DNA from: Endozoicomonas sp. G2_1
GTDB taxonomy: Bacteria > Pseudomonadota > Gammaproteobacteria > Enterobacterales > Alteromonadaceae
Direction of reading: 5' to 3'
Assembly (NCBI RefSeq): GCF_017744155.1
Contig: NZ_JAGHQT010000016.1
Span: forward strand, 1 to 64,000
Length of the DNA stretch: 64,000 bases
In this document: piece after piece, positions 35,426 to 44,726 of the stretch
How positions within the stretch are numbered: position 1 is the stretch's first letter
Layout: each line of letters begins with the position of its first letter
The notes under the pieces: model-generated
Told to the model about the DNA's origin: nothing
Seen by the model: only the letters and a program-made list of their open reading frames with translations
The model's database searches: none
Made by a program: the position numbers and the translations under genes

Positions 35426-36568
35426 ATGTCAAAACGTGATTATTACGAAGTATTAGGCGTGTCGAAAGGCGCTTCTGAACGCGATATCAAAAAAGCTTAT
35501 AAACGTCTGGCGATGAAGTATCACCCAGATCGCACTAAAGGCGATAAAGAGAAAGAAGAGCAGTTCAAAGAAGTTAAAGAAGCTTATGAAGTGCTTAACG
35601 ACGACCAAAAACGTGCTGCATATGATCAATACGGTCACGCTGCCTTTGAACAAGGTGGTATGGGCGGCGGTGGCGGCTTTGGTGGCGGCGCTGACTTCGG
35701 TGATATCTTTGGCGATGTTTTCGGTGATATTTTTGGTGGCGGTCGCGGTGGACGCGGCGGTCAATCGCGTGCGCGTCGCGGTAGTGACTTGCGCTACAAT
35801 TTAGAAATGAGCCTTGAAGAAGCGGTTAAAGGCAAGTCGGTAGAAATTAAAGTACCGACTTATGTTAGCTGTGAACCTTGTGGCGGCAGTGGCGCCAAAA
35901 AAGGTACTCAACCTAAAACCTGTTCAACGTGTCATGGCCATGGCCAAGTACAAATGCGCCAAGGTTTATTTGCCGTTCAACAAACCTGTCCTACCTGTGG
36001 TGGTCAAGGTAAAGTTATTTCAGATCCTTGTACCTCATGTCGTGGTCAAGGCCGCGTAGAAAAAACCAAAACCCTTAACGCAAAAATTCCAGCAGGTGTT
36101 GATACCGGCGATAGAATTCGCTTATCGGGTGAAGGTGAAGCGGGCGAGCACGGCGCACCAGCGGGCGATTTATATGTCCAAGTACACGTTAAAGATCACC
36201 CAATTTTTGTTCGCGATGAAAACAACCTTTACTGTGAAGTGCCAATTAGTTTCACAACCGCTGCATTAGGCGGTGAAATTGAAGTGCCGACCCTTGAAGG
36301 CAAAGTTAAGCTTAAGATCCCTAAAGAAACGCAAACAGGAAAAATGTTCCGGTTACGTGGCAAAGGCGTTAAATCAGTACGCAGTGCATCTGCGGGAGAT
36401 TTAATGTGTAAAGTGGTGATTGAAACTCCAGTAAACTTAACGGGTGATCAAGTTGACCTACTGCGCCAGCTCGATGCCAAAATGGGCTCAAGTGCTAAAA
36501 AACACAGCCCGAAAGAAACTGGCTTTTTTGACGGTGTTAAAAAGTTTTTTGATGATCTAAAGTCTTAA
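35426..36568 (+). CDS. dnaJ: Chaperone protein DnaJ (Hsp40)
   Basis: This is a 380-residue type I J-protein that stimulates DnaK ATPase and delivers substrates. The J domain has the HPD motif at 33-35. A Gly/Phe-rich linker follows (about 75-115). The zinc domain has four CxxCxGxG repeats ([32 protein letters not shown]). C-terminal substrate-binding domains complete it. The gap to dnaK is 311 bases, longer than in E. coli. Confidence 0.98.
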   Translation: MSKRDYYEVLGVSKGASERDIKKAYKRLAMKYHPDRTKGDKEKEEQFKEVKEAYEVLNDDQKRAAYDQYGHAAFEQGGMGGGGGFGGGADFGDIFGDVFGDIFGGGRGGRGGQSRARRGSDLRYNLEMSLEEAVKGKSVEIKVPTYVSCEPCGGSGAKKGTQPKTCSTCHGHGQVQMRQGLFAVQQTCPTCGGQGKVISDPCTSCRGQGRVEKTKTLNAKIPAGVDTGDRIRLSGEGEAGEHGAPAGDLYVQVHVKDHPIFVRDENNLYCEVPISFTTAALGGEIEVPTLEGKVKLKIPKETQTGKMFRLRGKGVKSVRSASAGDLMCKVVIETPVNLTGDQVDLLRQLDAKMGSSAKKHSPKETGFFDGVKKFFDDLKS

Positions 36569-36605
36569 TCTTGATCATTTAATTCATCATTTATTAAGAT
36601 ATAAT

Positions 36606-36637
36606 AATCCCGCACTGACATTGGTAAGTGCGGGATT
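36606..36637 (+). terminator. Terminator of dnaJ
   Basis: AATCCCGCACT and AGTGCGGGATT form a perfect 11-bp stem with a ten-base loop, followed by TTTT. Confidence 0.9.
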
Positions 36638-36655
36638 TTTTATAGGAGAGTTTTA

Positions 36656-37387
36656 ATGTTGAAGTCCGTTTCTCAATGGCTAACACGAGGATTGAGCAAA
36701 GTATTCACTGCAGTGGCGATTGCCAGTAGTTTGACTTTGACGGCTGTTGCTGAAGAAGCAGCCGATTTACCACCGCTAGATCCAGCTTATGTTGGTATTC
36801 ATGGTATGGCTTTGATGAATAAAAACTCAACGGTATTTGCTTCGCACATGCCGCTTTATAAAAAACCGCACGACGTTCAATTAATTTACAAGCTAAAAAT
36901 GGCCGGTAACTTAGCCTTATCTCAGTTGGTAAAACACAACGACTTAGTCACGATTAAGCCTGAAAAATTTAATTTACAGCGGTTAATGCGCGGTGAAGAA
37001 ATGGTATTGAAAGCCGACGTTTACTTGGGGCATTTTGAGCGTGATGGCGAGTTAATTTACCCTGATATGGATATTGTTTTTGACGAGTTACTGTTTGTTC
37101 GTGAGTTGAAAGAACTAGAGCCTTCGAGCAATAGTCAGTCGTACGAGCTGGTTAGCTACAACTCAAAAAGCGATCGCTTACTAGTACATAAAATTCAACA
37201 AGCGCCAAGTTATGATCACATCTTACACGTTGACTTAACGTCAGGTTGTCCGCAAACCATTCGCACCTCGTCAGCGACACCGCGCCTGAATGAACTACTG
37301 AGCCGATTTCTCCATTGCGGCACGCTAAAGCCTTTGTATTATGAAACTGAAGACTTTAAACCCGAAGCGAAAAGTGAGTATCACTAG
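36656..37387 (+). CDS. Exported protein of unknown function
   Basis: The 243-residue product has a signal peptide (about residues 1-31, cleavage near AVA). The mature part contains the segment GIHGMALMNKNSTVFASHMPLYKKPHDVQL, which resembles a motif (HGM...SHLP...PHD) seen in unnamed periplasmic proteins. The His, Met and Cys residues (Cys in SGCPQ and HCGTL) could bind metal or form a disulfide, but this is inference. An AGGAGAG ribosome site supports the start. It lies just after the dnaJ terminator and converges on the response-regulator cassette. Confidence 0.65.
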   Translation: MLKSVSQWLTRGLSKVFTAVAIASSLTLTAVAEEAADLPPLDPAYVGIHGMALMNKNSTVFASHMPLYKKPHDVQLIYKLKMAGNLALSQLVKHNDLVTIKPEKFNLQRLMRGEEMVLKADVYLGHFERDGELIYPDMDIVFDELLFVRELKELEPSSNSQSYELVSYNSKSDRLLVHKIQQAPSYDHILHVDLTSGCPQTIRTSSATPRLNELLSRFLHCGTLKPLYYETEDFKPEAKSEYH

Positions 37388-37399
37388 CCCCATTTATCG

Positions 37400-37445
37400 C
37401 TAAGCTTAACCCCTAACGTGATATTTATCGGTTAAGTTTAGCGAA
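37400..37445. terminator. Hairpin between convergent genes
   Basis: CGCTAAGCTTAACC and GGTTAAGTTTAGCG pair with one mismatch. There is no T-run, and it overlaps the response-regulator stop codon, so terminator function is uncertain. Confidence 0.4.
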
Positions 37446-38118
37446 TCATTGAGTAACCAACACCGCGAACAGTTTTAATGTAATAGTGCTGCCCTGGTTG
37501 AAGGTTTAACTGCTTCTTTAATACTGAAATAAAATTGTCTATGGTTCGGTTGTCAACGTAGACGTTTTCTCCCCAAACCTTATCTAAAATTTGTTCTCTA
37601 CTACACACTTGATTACATTGCGAATACAGGTGTTGAAGAATGTCAAAAGCGGTTTTGGTAAGGTGTAAGGCTCTTCCTTGATGGCTGACTTCCCTGAGTT
37701 GCCAATTAACATCAAAGCCATTAATAACCGTGGTATCTTGCGCGGCTTGTTTTGGCTGTTGTCGTTTAAGTAAGGCTTTTATTCTAAGTAGTAACTCACT
37801 AATTCGGTATGGTTTTGTCACGTAGTCGTCAGCGCCGGAAACGAACCCTTCAATAATATCTTGCTCCATACTCCTTGCTGTCAGCATAAGTACAAGGGCA
37901 TTTGAATTTTGTTCGAGCCATCGACTAAATTGGTAGCCGTTGCCATCGGGTAACATTATGTCGAGTAAAATTAGATCAACTTGGTTGGCACTGAGCCAAC
38001 ACCGCGCTTGTTCTAATAGCTCAAAGCTGAATACTTGATAGCCCTCTAGCTCTAAATAATCTACCAGCGAATTTCTGAGATTTTCGTCGTCCTCAATAAC
38101 TGCGATACACTTGCTCAT
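37438..38118 (-). CDS. OmpR-family response regulator
   Basis: The 226-residue product has an N-terminal receiver domain with phospho-acceptor Asp53 (LLDIMLPDGNG), acidic pair Glu9-Asp10-Asp11 and Lys in TKPY. A C-terminal winged-helix DNA-binding domain follows (about 125-226: LTKTAFDILQHL ... VYVDNRTIDNFISVLKKQL ... TVRGVGYSM). It overlaps the kinase stop by four bases (ATGA), so it is translationally coupled. Its target genes are unknown; the cassette itself is a candidate. Confidence 0.95.
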   Translation of the reverse strand: MSKCIAVIEDDENLRNSLVDYLELEGYQVFSFELLEQARCWLSANQVDLILLDIMLPDGNGYQFSRWLEQNSNALVLMLTARSMEQDIIEGFVSGADDYVTKPYRISELLLRIKALLKRQQPKQAAQDTTVINGFDVNWQLREVSHQGRALHLTKTAFDILQHLYSQCNQVCSREQILDKVWGENVYVDNRTIDNFISVLKKQLNLQPGQHYYIKTVRGVGYSMIR

Positions 38119-39890
38119 ACTTCAATATTGTCCGCGTTAAAAGACAAGAGCCACCTTGTTCCGTTGCTATTTGATTCGGCAATTTTCATTTTTGCTTGAT
38201 GCTTATCCATAATCAATTTACACAGATATAAGCCTATTCCTGTGCCTTTAATCGATTTCTTTTGTGGTAGTCGTTCGAACTGATTAAATACTTTCTGCCA
38301 GTCAGCTTTAGCAATACCGATGCCGTTATCAGTAAAAATGATACTAAAAAATTTACTGTCAAACTCGACGCTAATCAATATCTCTGTTTCATCACAATAC
38401 TTGACGGCATTACTGATCAAATTATTCAAAACGAGTTCAATAAGTAGTGGATCTGCATGTAGCCTGAGTGTTGGATCTAGATTATTTGATAGTTGAATAT
38501 TTCGGTTACTTTGTCGGGCAAATGTCTCTGTTACCCGGTTGAGGGTTTGATAGAGGTTAATTGGGCTACAGTTGAGCTGGTCATTGTCTGATTTAAGCCG
38601 GTTAACGGATAACAAGTTATCGACCATTAGCCAAAGATGGTCTATTTCTGTAATAATTCTCTCGGGGTAGTCTTTTAGATCCAATTGTTTCTCGGCTCTT
38701 TTGGCGAGCGTTTCCGACATAATTCTCAATGCAGCTAGAGGCGTTTTAAATTCGTGACTCACCAAATGGATAAACTGCTCTTTGGCATTTAAATAGTCGT
38801 GTTTTTTCTCGTAGCGCTTGAACATGATTTTTACGACAAAAATTAAGGCAGCCATCGCAATAGACAAAAGGGCTAGTTTTATCACCAAATAGAACTTGTG
38901 GTCAGAGTCAGTCTTTACCCACAAAGGTTTATCGATTTTATATTCAATACTATCTATTGATGCCGGCCAATCCAGTGGCATTAATGCTATTGAGTCGTCG
39001 CTATTTAAGAGCCCCTGTTTAGTCAACGTTTTGCTGACTTGTTTGGTAATATCTTCAGTGTTAAATGGAATCAGTAGCTCACTATGGTTGGGCAAGGGCG
39101 CATAAAGCCATTGCTCGTTGACAACAGTCTTTGTCATCAATGGATTGGCTAGTGTCTCTGGCCATTTCAAGGTCATTAGATCGACATTTTGGTTGAACCA
39201 TTGAGTTGCTAGGTTTGCTTGCTCAAGTATCGAGTTAATTTGGTTAACGGCCTTTTTTAAATCAGCATAACTAAAGTCTTTATTTTTAAGAAAAATGTAA
39301 TTAGTGATGGGGACTAGAATGCCATTGTCGGTAAGGATAAGTTGTTCAATAAGCGCCGGATTCCACTGGTGATTGGTATTTATTTGTAAAAACGTTAACC
39401 CTGAAATCACCTCTGATAGCGGCGATAGCTGGTAATTTTCAACATGCTCAAAATAGCTTGTGATCGCTTGTTTAATGGTCTTTGCATCTTCAGTCACCAA
39501 AGCTTGCTTTAACTGAGCCAATGCCTGAACTCGAACGCGTTCTTCGCCGTTAAGCCCATCGGTTGTAAATGTTTCGTAATAACGCCATTTATCGCTTAGA
39601 ACACTGCTTTTACTGCCTTTAAACTGATGTGGGTAGATTATTTTCCTAGCTGACCTAAATAAAAACGGGCGAGACAACGTTCGCCAATTTTCTTCAATAT
39701 AGGCTCGATTATTCGGGTATTGAGCAATCTTATTATCAACTAGGGCTTTAAACGTTTTATTGACGGTTGTTTGCAGTAACGATTTGTTATTCGCCAGCAG
39801 TTGCTGAGTGAGTTGATACTCAACTAAAAACAAGCCGCCAATAATGGCTGCGATGACGATGATCGCAGCGTAAATAGAAGTTTTTAACAC
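38115..39890 (-). CDS. Membrane sensor histidine kinase with large unassigned periplasmic domain
   Basis: The protein is about 591 residues from the GTG at 39890. Transmembrane segment 1 is at the N-terminus (IYAAIIVIAAIIGGLFLVEY). A periplasmic domain of about 310 residues matches no sensor family I recognise. Transmembrane segment 2 (KLALLSIAMAALIFVVKIMF), a HisKA with His379 in SHEFKTPLAAL, and an intact ATPase (NNLISNAVKYC, DNGIGIA, GTGIGLYL) follow. The start is unsure: an in-frame TTG at 39929 would overlap the upstream vWA gene by 26 bases, while the GTG has TAAGG (11-base spacing) at the vWA stop codon. It is the middle gene of the cassette. Confidence 0.88.
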   Translation of the reverse strand: MLKTSIYAAIIVIAAIIGGLFLVEYQLTQQLLANNKSLLQTTVNKTFKALVDNKIAQYPNNRAYIEENWRTLSRPFLFRSARKIIYPHQFKGSKSSVLSDKWRYYETFTTDGLNGEERVRVQALAQLKQALVTEDAKTIKQAITSYFEHVENYQLSPLSEVISGLTFLQINTNHQWNPALIEQLILTDNGILVPITNYIFLKNKDFSYADLKKAVNQINSILEQANLATQWFNQNVDLMTLKWPETLANPLMTKTVVNEQWLYAPLPNHSELLIPFNTEDITKQVSKTLTKQGLLNSDDSIALMPLDWPASIDSIEYKIDKPLWVKTDSDHKFYLVIKLALLSIAMAALIFVVKIMFKRYEKKHDYLNAKEQFIHLVSHEFKTPLAALRIMSETLAKRAEKQLDLKDYPERIITEIDHLWLMVDNLLSVNRLKSDNDQLNCSPINLYQTLNRVTETFARQSNRNIQLSNNLDPTLRLHADPLLIELVLNNLISNAVKYCDETEILISVEFDSKFFSIIFTDNGIGIAKADWQKVFNQFERLPQKKSIKGTGIGLYLCKLIMDKHQAKMKIAESNSNGTRWLLSFNADNIEV

Positions 39891-39903
39891 CGCTGGCGTT
39901 ACC

Positions 39904-41604
39904 TTAGTCAAGTAAAGGTACTCGGTCAAAGTTCAAGGTGTTGATTGGGTGATCATCAATATAAGGATCTGCTCTGTGATCAAGCTGATTTGCACGTTTA
40001 ATTAGTGAGGCTAACTCAATCACTTGTTGCGTTTGCTGATAACGAACTGGAAGCGTTTCAAGCAAATCGGTTATTGCTTGGTACGGATAAATTCGCGACC
40101 AGTAAGATTGTCTTAGCTTTTCAGCAAAGGCTGCTGTCGCGAGTGACAATTTGCTGTCAGAAGAGGTTGTTTCTATGGCTCTGACAACACTTTTGGGAAT
40201 TTCTTTACTGATGTAGTGAAGTTGCTGACCAAGTGGCTTTTTATAGGCGATAGACACGTTAGCCAAATCAGAGTTGTTTGTTTCGCTAGTTAACTTAACT
40301 TCGTAAAGTACAGTGACACTGTGTCCTGCACCTATTTCTCCGGCATCTTTTGCCGCGTTGGTAAAATCAACGTTGTTAAGCTGCCGGTTTTCATAACCTA
40401 GTAGTCGGTAATGGCTAACTTGATCTGGGTTGAAGGTTACTTGCACTCTGGCATCTTTAGCAACCGTTTGTAGCTGGCGTGAAATACCATCGACAAAACT
40501 GGCTTGGATATCGCCTTGGTTGGCAACATACAAATAATGACCGTTGCCTTGATTGGCTAGCTGCTCAAGTAAATAATCGTTGAACATGCTATGCCCAACG
40601 CCGATCGTTGTTAAAAATACGCCTTCCTCTTTGTGTGTTTCTATTTGTTGTAAAATTGCGGTAGGAGAAGTTGCGCCAGTATTGGCCATACCGTCGGAGG
40701 TTAATATAACGCGGTTGTTTAATCCTGGGACAAACATCTCAGTTGCCTGCTGGTAGGCTAGTGATAAACCGGCTTCGACATTGGTACTGCCGCCAGATGA
40801 GAGTGTGTCAATTGCCTTGTTAATGGCTCTCTTGTATGAGGCGCTTGTACTTGGTAATACAACCTGGGCAATCTCGTTGTAGCTAACTAAAGCAACCCGA
40901 TCATTGGGTCCTAGTTGTGATACTAAGGTTTTTAGCGATTGCTTAAGTAACTCAAGCTTACTGTCTGAAGCCATTGAGCCTGAAATATCAGCAACCAAGA
41001 CTATGTTACTCGCTTTGCGTTCGTATTCAGCCAATCGTTGGGTTTGGACGCCCAAGTGCAACACGTGGTAGCCATGTCTAAAGGGTGAAGGGAACACTTC
41101 GGCGCTAAGTGAGAAAACATCTTGGCTGTGTTGATAATCGTAGTTCATCGCATTGACAAACTCTTCTATTCTTATACCTTCTTGAGCGGGCAAGCGGTTG
41201 TTATTGAGCATATTAGCGGCAAGCTTGTAAGAGCCGTTATCAACATCCATTGAAAAGGTCGATAGCGCTTGGTCTTGACTGGAGATAGTCGGGTTAACAC
41301 CGTAGCGTTTGAAAATTTGATAGCTTGACTCGGGCACTTGCGCCAATTTAATCAATTCGGCTTGAGACAATGCTGGTTTTTCATTGCGCTGCTTGGTTTG
41401 TTTGCGTTTAAGTGCTACTCCAGCCGCTTTTTGGTCGGCTAGCGACATTCTACTGCCAGTAACTACAATTCTTTCGACTTCTTCATTTTCGTTTGAAGAT
41501 GTCGCCGCGTCATATTCGTTGCTGTGCTGGTTTGAGCAGCTGGCTAGAAATAGTAAAAGCATACCAGCTGCAAGTATCGGAAGTACGGATTGATGATGTC
41601 TCAT
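39904..41604 (-). CDS. von Willebrand factor type A lipoprotein (YfbK-like)
   Basis: The 566-residue product has lipobox LASC (Cys23) after a signal peptide. A vWF-A N-terminal domain (PESSYQIFKRYGVNPTISSQDQALSTFSMDVDNGSY) leads into the vWA domain with the MIDAS motif Asp206-x-Ser208-x-Ser210 (VADISGSM). A DUF3520-like C-terminal domain completes it. Residues 44-52 (VERIVVTGS) resemble the start of TonB-dependent receptor plug domains. The ATG at 41604 is chosen because AAGGA lies upstream and the lipobox then sits correctly. It is the first gene of the kinase/regulator cassette. Metal-dependent protein binding at the envelope is likely; the partner is unknown. Confidence 0.87.
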   Translation of the reverse strand: MRHHQSVLPILAAGMLLLFLASCSNQHSNEYDAATSSNENEEVERIVVTGSRMSLADQKAAGVALKRKQTKQRNEKPALSQAELIKLAQVPESSYQIFKRYGVNPTISSQDQALSTFSMDVDNGSYKLAANMLNNNRLPAQEGIRIEEFVNAMNYDYQHSQDVFSLSAEVFPSPFRHGYHVLHLGVQTQRLAEYERKASNIVLVADISGSMASDSKLELLKQSLKTLVSQLGPNDRVALVSYNEIAQVVLPSTSASYKRAINKAIDTLSSGGSTNVEAGLSLAYQQATEMFVPGLNNRVILTSDGMANTGATSPTAILQQIETHKEEGVFLTTIGVGHSMFNDYLLEQLANQGNGHYLYVANQGDIQASFVDGISRQLQTVAKDARVQVTFNPDQVSHYRLLGYENRQLNNVDFTNAAKDAGEIGAGHSVTVLYEVKLTSETNNSDLANVSIAYKKPLGQQLHYISKEIPKSVVRAIETTSSDSKLSLATAAFAEKLRQSYWSRIYPYQAITDLLETLPVRYQQTQQVIELASLIKRANQLDHRADPYIDDHPINTLNFDRVPLLD

Positions 41605-41723
41605 GAGCTTATCCTTGTTTTGACTAATGAGCACTATATTAGGTATAAGCTAACGATTATTTGTCATGGTTTCATCATTTTTTCACGGTTTTTGTCACCG
41701 AGTTATCACGTTAGTTTTACTTG

Positions 41724-42194
41724 TTACTCATCACTAAAGTTAGGCAGCTCACCACTGCGACTGTGCTCAAACACCAGTGAGGTTTCAACAGTTGTGACTT
41801 CATCGCGAGAGGTGATGGCGTCGAAGACAAATTTGCGCAAGTGTTCGCTGTCTTTCACTGACATGTGAATAAAGTAATCATAGCTGCCACCCATGTGATA
41901 TAAACTGACAATTTCTGGTAGTTGCAGCAAGTCGTCTCGCAATTGGTTGACGATTTGCTCTGAGTACGGCTGTAAGCGAATGGCTGCAATCGCTTGTATA
42001 TTGCCACCAAGGCTTTTAAAGTTGATATCGATAAAGGCATTTTTAATGACACCTGATTGTTTCATGCGCTTAACGCGTTCTAAACAGGTCGAAGGCGCGA
42101 TGCCTATTTGAGCAGCGAGCTCTTTGTTGGTAATATCGGCGTCTTTAAATAGAATAGTCAGAATTCGCAAGTCGATATCGTCGAGTTTTTTCAT
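41724..42194 (-). CDS. Lrp/AsnC-family transcriptional regulator
   Basis: The 156-residue regulator has an N-terminal helix-turn-helix (about 4-55: LDDIDLRILTILFKDADITNKELAAQIGIAPSTCLERVKRM) and a C-terminal RAM domain for ligand binding and oligomerisation. Such proteins typically respond to amino acids. It is divergent from epmC. The immediate target cannot be deduced; the neighbouring genes are not amino-acid genes. Confidence 0.93.
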   Translation of the reverse strand: MKKLDDIDLRILTILFKDADITNKELAAQIGIAPSTCLERVKRMKQSGVIKNAFIDINFKSLGGNIQAIAAIRLQPYSEQIVNQLRDDLLQLPEIVSLYHMGGSYDYFIHMSVKDSEHLRKFVFDAITSRDEVTTVETSLVFEHSRSGELPNFSDE

Positions 42195-42405
42195 GGTTTA
42201 TACAGCCAGCCGTTAATTTCTCGTATTTTAATTTACTCACCATATCCGAATATAATTCGTCATGCAAAGTTATTTTGGTTATTATCTATTAAATTTTTTC
42301 TATTTCTGAAATTAACCGTGGAAATGGTATTATGTTGATAATATTGTTTTTGTCGTGGGCGTAAGCGCGTATTGTCGCTATATTTTTCACTATTTTGTTT
42401 TATAA

Positions 42406-43026
42406 ATGACTAAATCACACCGTTATCAAGACTTGATTGTATTGTTTGAGCAAACTTTTGCTGAACGTTTTAACACGCGGTTGGTAAAAGGGGGCGACGA
42501 GCCTATTTATTTACCTGCAGATGATCAAGTCAGTTATCACCGCATTGTTTTTGCCCATGGTTATTACGCCAGTGCACTGCACGAGATTAGTCATTGGTGC
42601 ATTGCTGGTGAGGCTCGGCGGTTGTTGGAAGATTTCGGCTATTGGTATTTACCTGATGGTCGAGACCAAGATCAACAAAGCCAGTTTGAGCAGGTAGAAG
42701 TAAAACCACAAGCTATTGAGTGGGCGTTTTGTGTCGCTGCGGGCAAACCTGCGGGCAAACCTTTTACTGTTTCAGTTGATAATCTCAATGGCGATTTTGA
42801 GCCTGACCGTTTTGCTTTTCAGGCCAAAGTTTATCAGCAGGTAAAACAATATTTAGATACTGGTTTTCCAGCGCGTGCTGATGATTTTATTCTTGCGCTT
42901 GCCAATTTTTATCAAATACCTTACCCACTCTCAATTGAACAGTTTGACTATCAAACTGACTTGACGTTAGAGAGGTTGGCTTCAGAGGTATTAGTTTCAG
43001 AGGAAAAAGTTGATGTCGCAGTTTAA
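42406..43026 (+). CDS. epmC: Elongation factor P hydroxylase
   Basis: The 206-residue YfcM-family protein hydroxylates the beta-lysylated lysine of EF-P. The metal-binding region is visible as HEISH (His59, Glu60, His63), with His51 in VFAHGYY just before. The segment AIEWAFCVAAGKPF-like (with a small duplicated GKPAGKP) and PDRFAFQAKV fit the family. No ribosome site is obvious. It overlaps the next gene by 14 bases and is near yfcL, as in E. coli. The EpmA and EpmB enzymes it depends on are not in this window. Confidence 0.93.
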   Translation: MTKSHRYQDLIVLFEQTFAERFNTRLVKGGDEPIYLPADDQVSYHRIVFAHGYYASALHEISHWCIAGEARRLLEDFGYWYLPDGRDQDQQSQFEQVEVKPQAIEWAFCVAAGKPAGKPFTVSVDNLNGDFEPDRFAFQAKVYQQVKQYLDTGFPARADDFILALANFYQIPYPLSIEQFDYQTDLTLERLASEVLVSEEKVDVAV

Positions 43027-44146
43027 ACTCGGGCTGATCGTTAACCCGGTTGCCGGCCTTGGCGGTAGCGTTGCCCTTAAGGGCAGTGATGGTATGGCTG
43101 AACAAGCGCTAGCCCTTGGTGCCGAGCCAATGGCAAATAAACGCACGGCGCTGGCACTTAACGTACTACTGTCTTATCGCGATCAAATTACCATTTACAC
43201 CGCTGCCGGAGAAATGGGGGAGCGCATAGCCAAAGAGCTTGGTTTTAGCGTCGTTTGTATTTTTCAACCAGAATCGGCTCAAACTACAGCGCAAGATACA
43301 GAAAATAGTGTCGCGAAGCTCATTGCTGAACAAGTCGATGTTTTGCTGTTTGCTGGTGGCGATGGCACTGCTCGCAATATTTGTCACGCGGTCGATGATA
43401 GCTTTCCTGTTTTGGGCATTCCGGCAGGCTGTAAAATACATTCTGGCGTGTATGCTGTGACGCCAAGTGCAGCAGGTCGAGTTGTTGAGTTAATGGTTAA
43501 CAAAGAGTTGGTTTCATTAACTGATGCCGATGTTATGGACATTGACGAATCGCTCTTTCGCGAAGGGGTTGTCAAGGCTAAGCGCTATGGTGAAATGCAA
43601 ATTCCAAGTGAACTGCGCTATGTCCAAGCGGTAAAAGCCGGCGGTAAAGAATCTGATGAATTAGTGCTACAAGATATCGCTGCCCATGTTATCGACCAAA
43701 TGGAAGATGAGTTGTTTGTTATTGGCTCTGGTTCTACAACGGCTTTTATTATGGAAGAACTCGCGCTAGATAGCACTTTACTTGGAGTTGACTTAGTTAA
43801 AGAGCAAATGCTCGTGCAATCTGATGTCACCGAAGCTGAAATTTGGTCAGCCATAGAACACGCAAAAGCGCAGAGCCATGGTGTCAAGCTAGTGATCACC
43901 CTGATTGGTGGTCAAGGTCATATTTTAGGGCGTGGTAATCAGCAGCTAAGCCCAAGAGTGATTCGCGCCATAGGCAAAGAGAATATTATTATTGTCGCAA
44001 CTAAAACCAAATTGCAGGCGTTAAACCAACGCCCGTTGATTAGTGACTCTGGCGATCCAAGCTTAGATCAAGAATTAGCCGGGTATTTGCCGATAGTGAC
44101 CGGATATAACGACCAAGTCTTGTATCCCGTTGCAAGTCCAGAGTAA
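43013..44146 (+). CDS. ATP-NAD kinase-family protein
   Basis: The 377-residue protein starts LGLIVNPVAGLGGSVALKGSDG and carries the diacylglycerol/NAD kinase-type GGDGT motif at 115-119 (LLFAGGDGTARN). Later segments include GIPAGCKIHSGVYAVTPSAAG and VIGSGSTTAFIMEEL. It is a second NAD-kinase-like gene besides nadK, from a distant subfamily whose substrate is not established. The ATG at 43013 has GAGG nine bases upstream, inside the end of epmC, so translation is coupled. Confidence 0.85.
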   Translation: MSQFKLGLIVNPVAGLGGSVALKGSDGMAEQALALGAEPMANKRTALALNVLLSYRDQITIYTAAGEMGERIAKELGFSVVCIFQPESAQTTAQDTENSVAKLIAEQVDVLLFAGGDGTARNICHAVDDSFPVLGIPAGCKIHSGVYAVTPSAAGRVVELMVNKELVSLTDADVMDIDESLFREGVVKAKRYGEMQIPSELRYVQAVKAGGKESDELVLQDIAAHVIDQMEDELFVIGSGSTTAFIMEELALDSTLLGVDLVKEQMLVQSDVTEAEIWSAIEHAKAQSHGVKLVITLIGGQGHILGRGNQQLSPRVIRAIGKENIIIVATKTKLQALNQRPLISDSGDPSLDQELAGYLPIVTGYNDQVLYPVASPE

Positions 44147-44227
44147 TAGACCAGAGTTTATTAATAGCCCTGAGCTTAGATTTAGGTTTAAGTTTAGGTA
44201 TAAAATTATTTTTACAGGAATATTAAC

Positions 44228-44512
44228 ATGTTAACAGACGTTCCAGCGCTTACTAAGCTTGAGCAACTTTATCAGTACTTTGATGACCTTGTGAGCCGTG
44301 ATGCCGACAGCGATACCTTGTTTGCCAGCAGTTACTTACGTGGCTTTATTGCGTTGGCAGCCAGCCAATTTGGCGATGAACAACAAACCTTGGGTGCTGA
44401 GTTAGTCGAAGATGTTAGTGAAAAATTAGCACAAGCACGCACTGAGCTTACCCCGCAAGACAGAGAAATTGTTCAGCAATTTTGGCAGCAGTTACAAACT
44501 TACTTTGGTTAA
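44228..44512 (+). CDS. yfcL: YfcL-family protein
   Basis: The 94-residue acidic, helical protein (FDDLVSRDADSDTLFASSYLRGFIALAA) matches the YfcL family. Its function is unknown. In E. coli yfcL also lies beside epmC (yfcM), which supports the assignment. AGGAA precedes the ATG. It ends 214 bases before the flagellar cluster. Confidence 0.85.
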   Translation: MLTDVPALTKLEQLYQYFDDLVSRDADSDTLFASSYLRGFIALAASQFGDEQQTLGAELVEDVSEKLAQARTELTPQDREIVQQFWQQLQTYFG

Positions 44513-44672
44513 ACCTTATTTTGGTTAAGCACTAGTGGCGAAACACAGTCGTTCATTCAACTGCTGTGTTGCTTCAAACTCACCGACTTAATCTAGTCAT
44601 TTAGCGACAATCAGTCAAAAAATTGACCGGTATTTTTATTTTAATACATTGATTTCATTGATTTAATTTTTT

Positions 44673-44686
44673 GGCATGTATCGTGC
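44673..44686 (+). promoter_or_regulatory. Sigma-54 promoter of flrBC
   Basis: TTGGCATGTATCGTGCTT has GG at 44673-44674 and GC at 44685-44686, exactly ten bases apart. It lies about 40 bases before the flrB start. Confidence 0.85.
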
Positions 44687-44726
44687 TTAAAACAACTCAT
44701 CATATTAAACTGTTAAGTGAGTTGTT

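Noticed and set aside
42241-42265. Weak palindrome CGAAT-ATA-ATTCG between the Lrp-type gene and epmC
   Set aside because: The arms are only five bases and AT-rich; expected by chance in this region.
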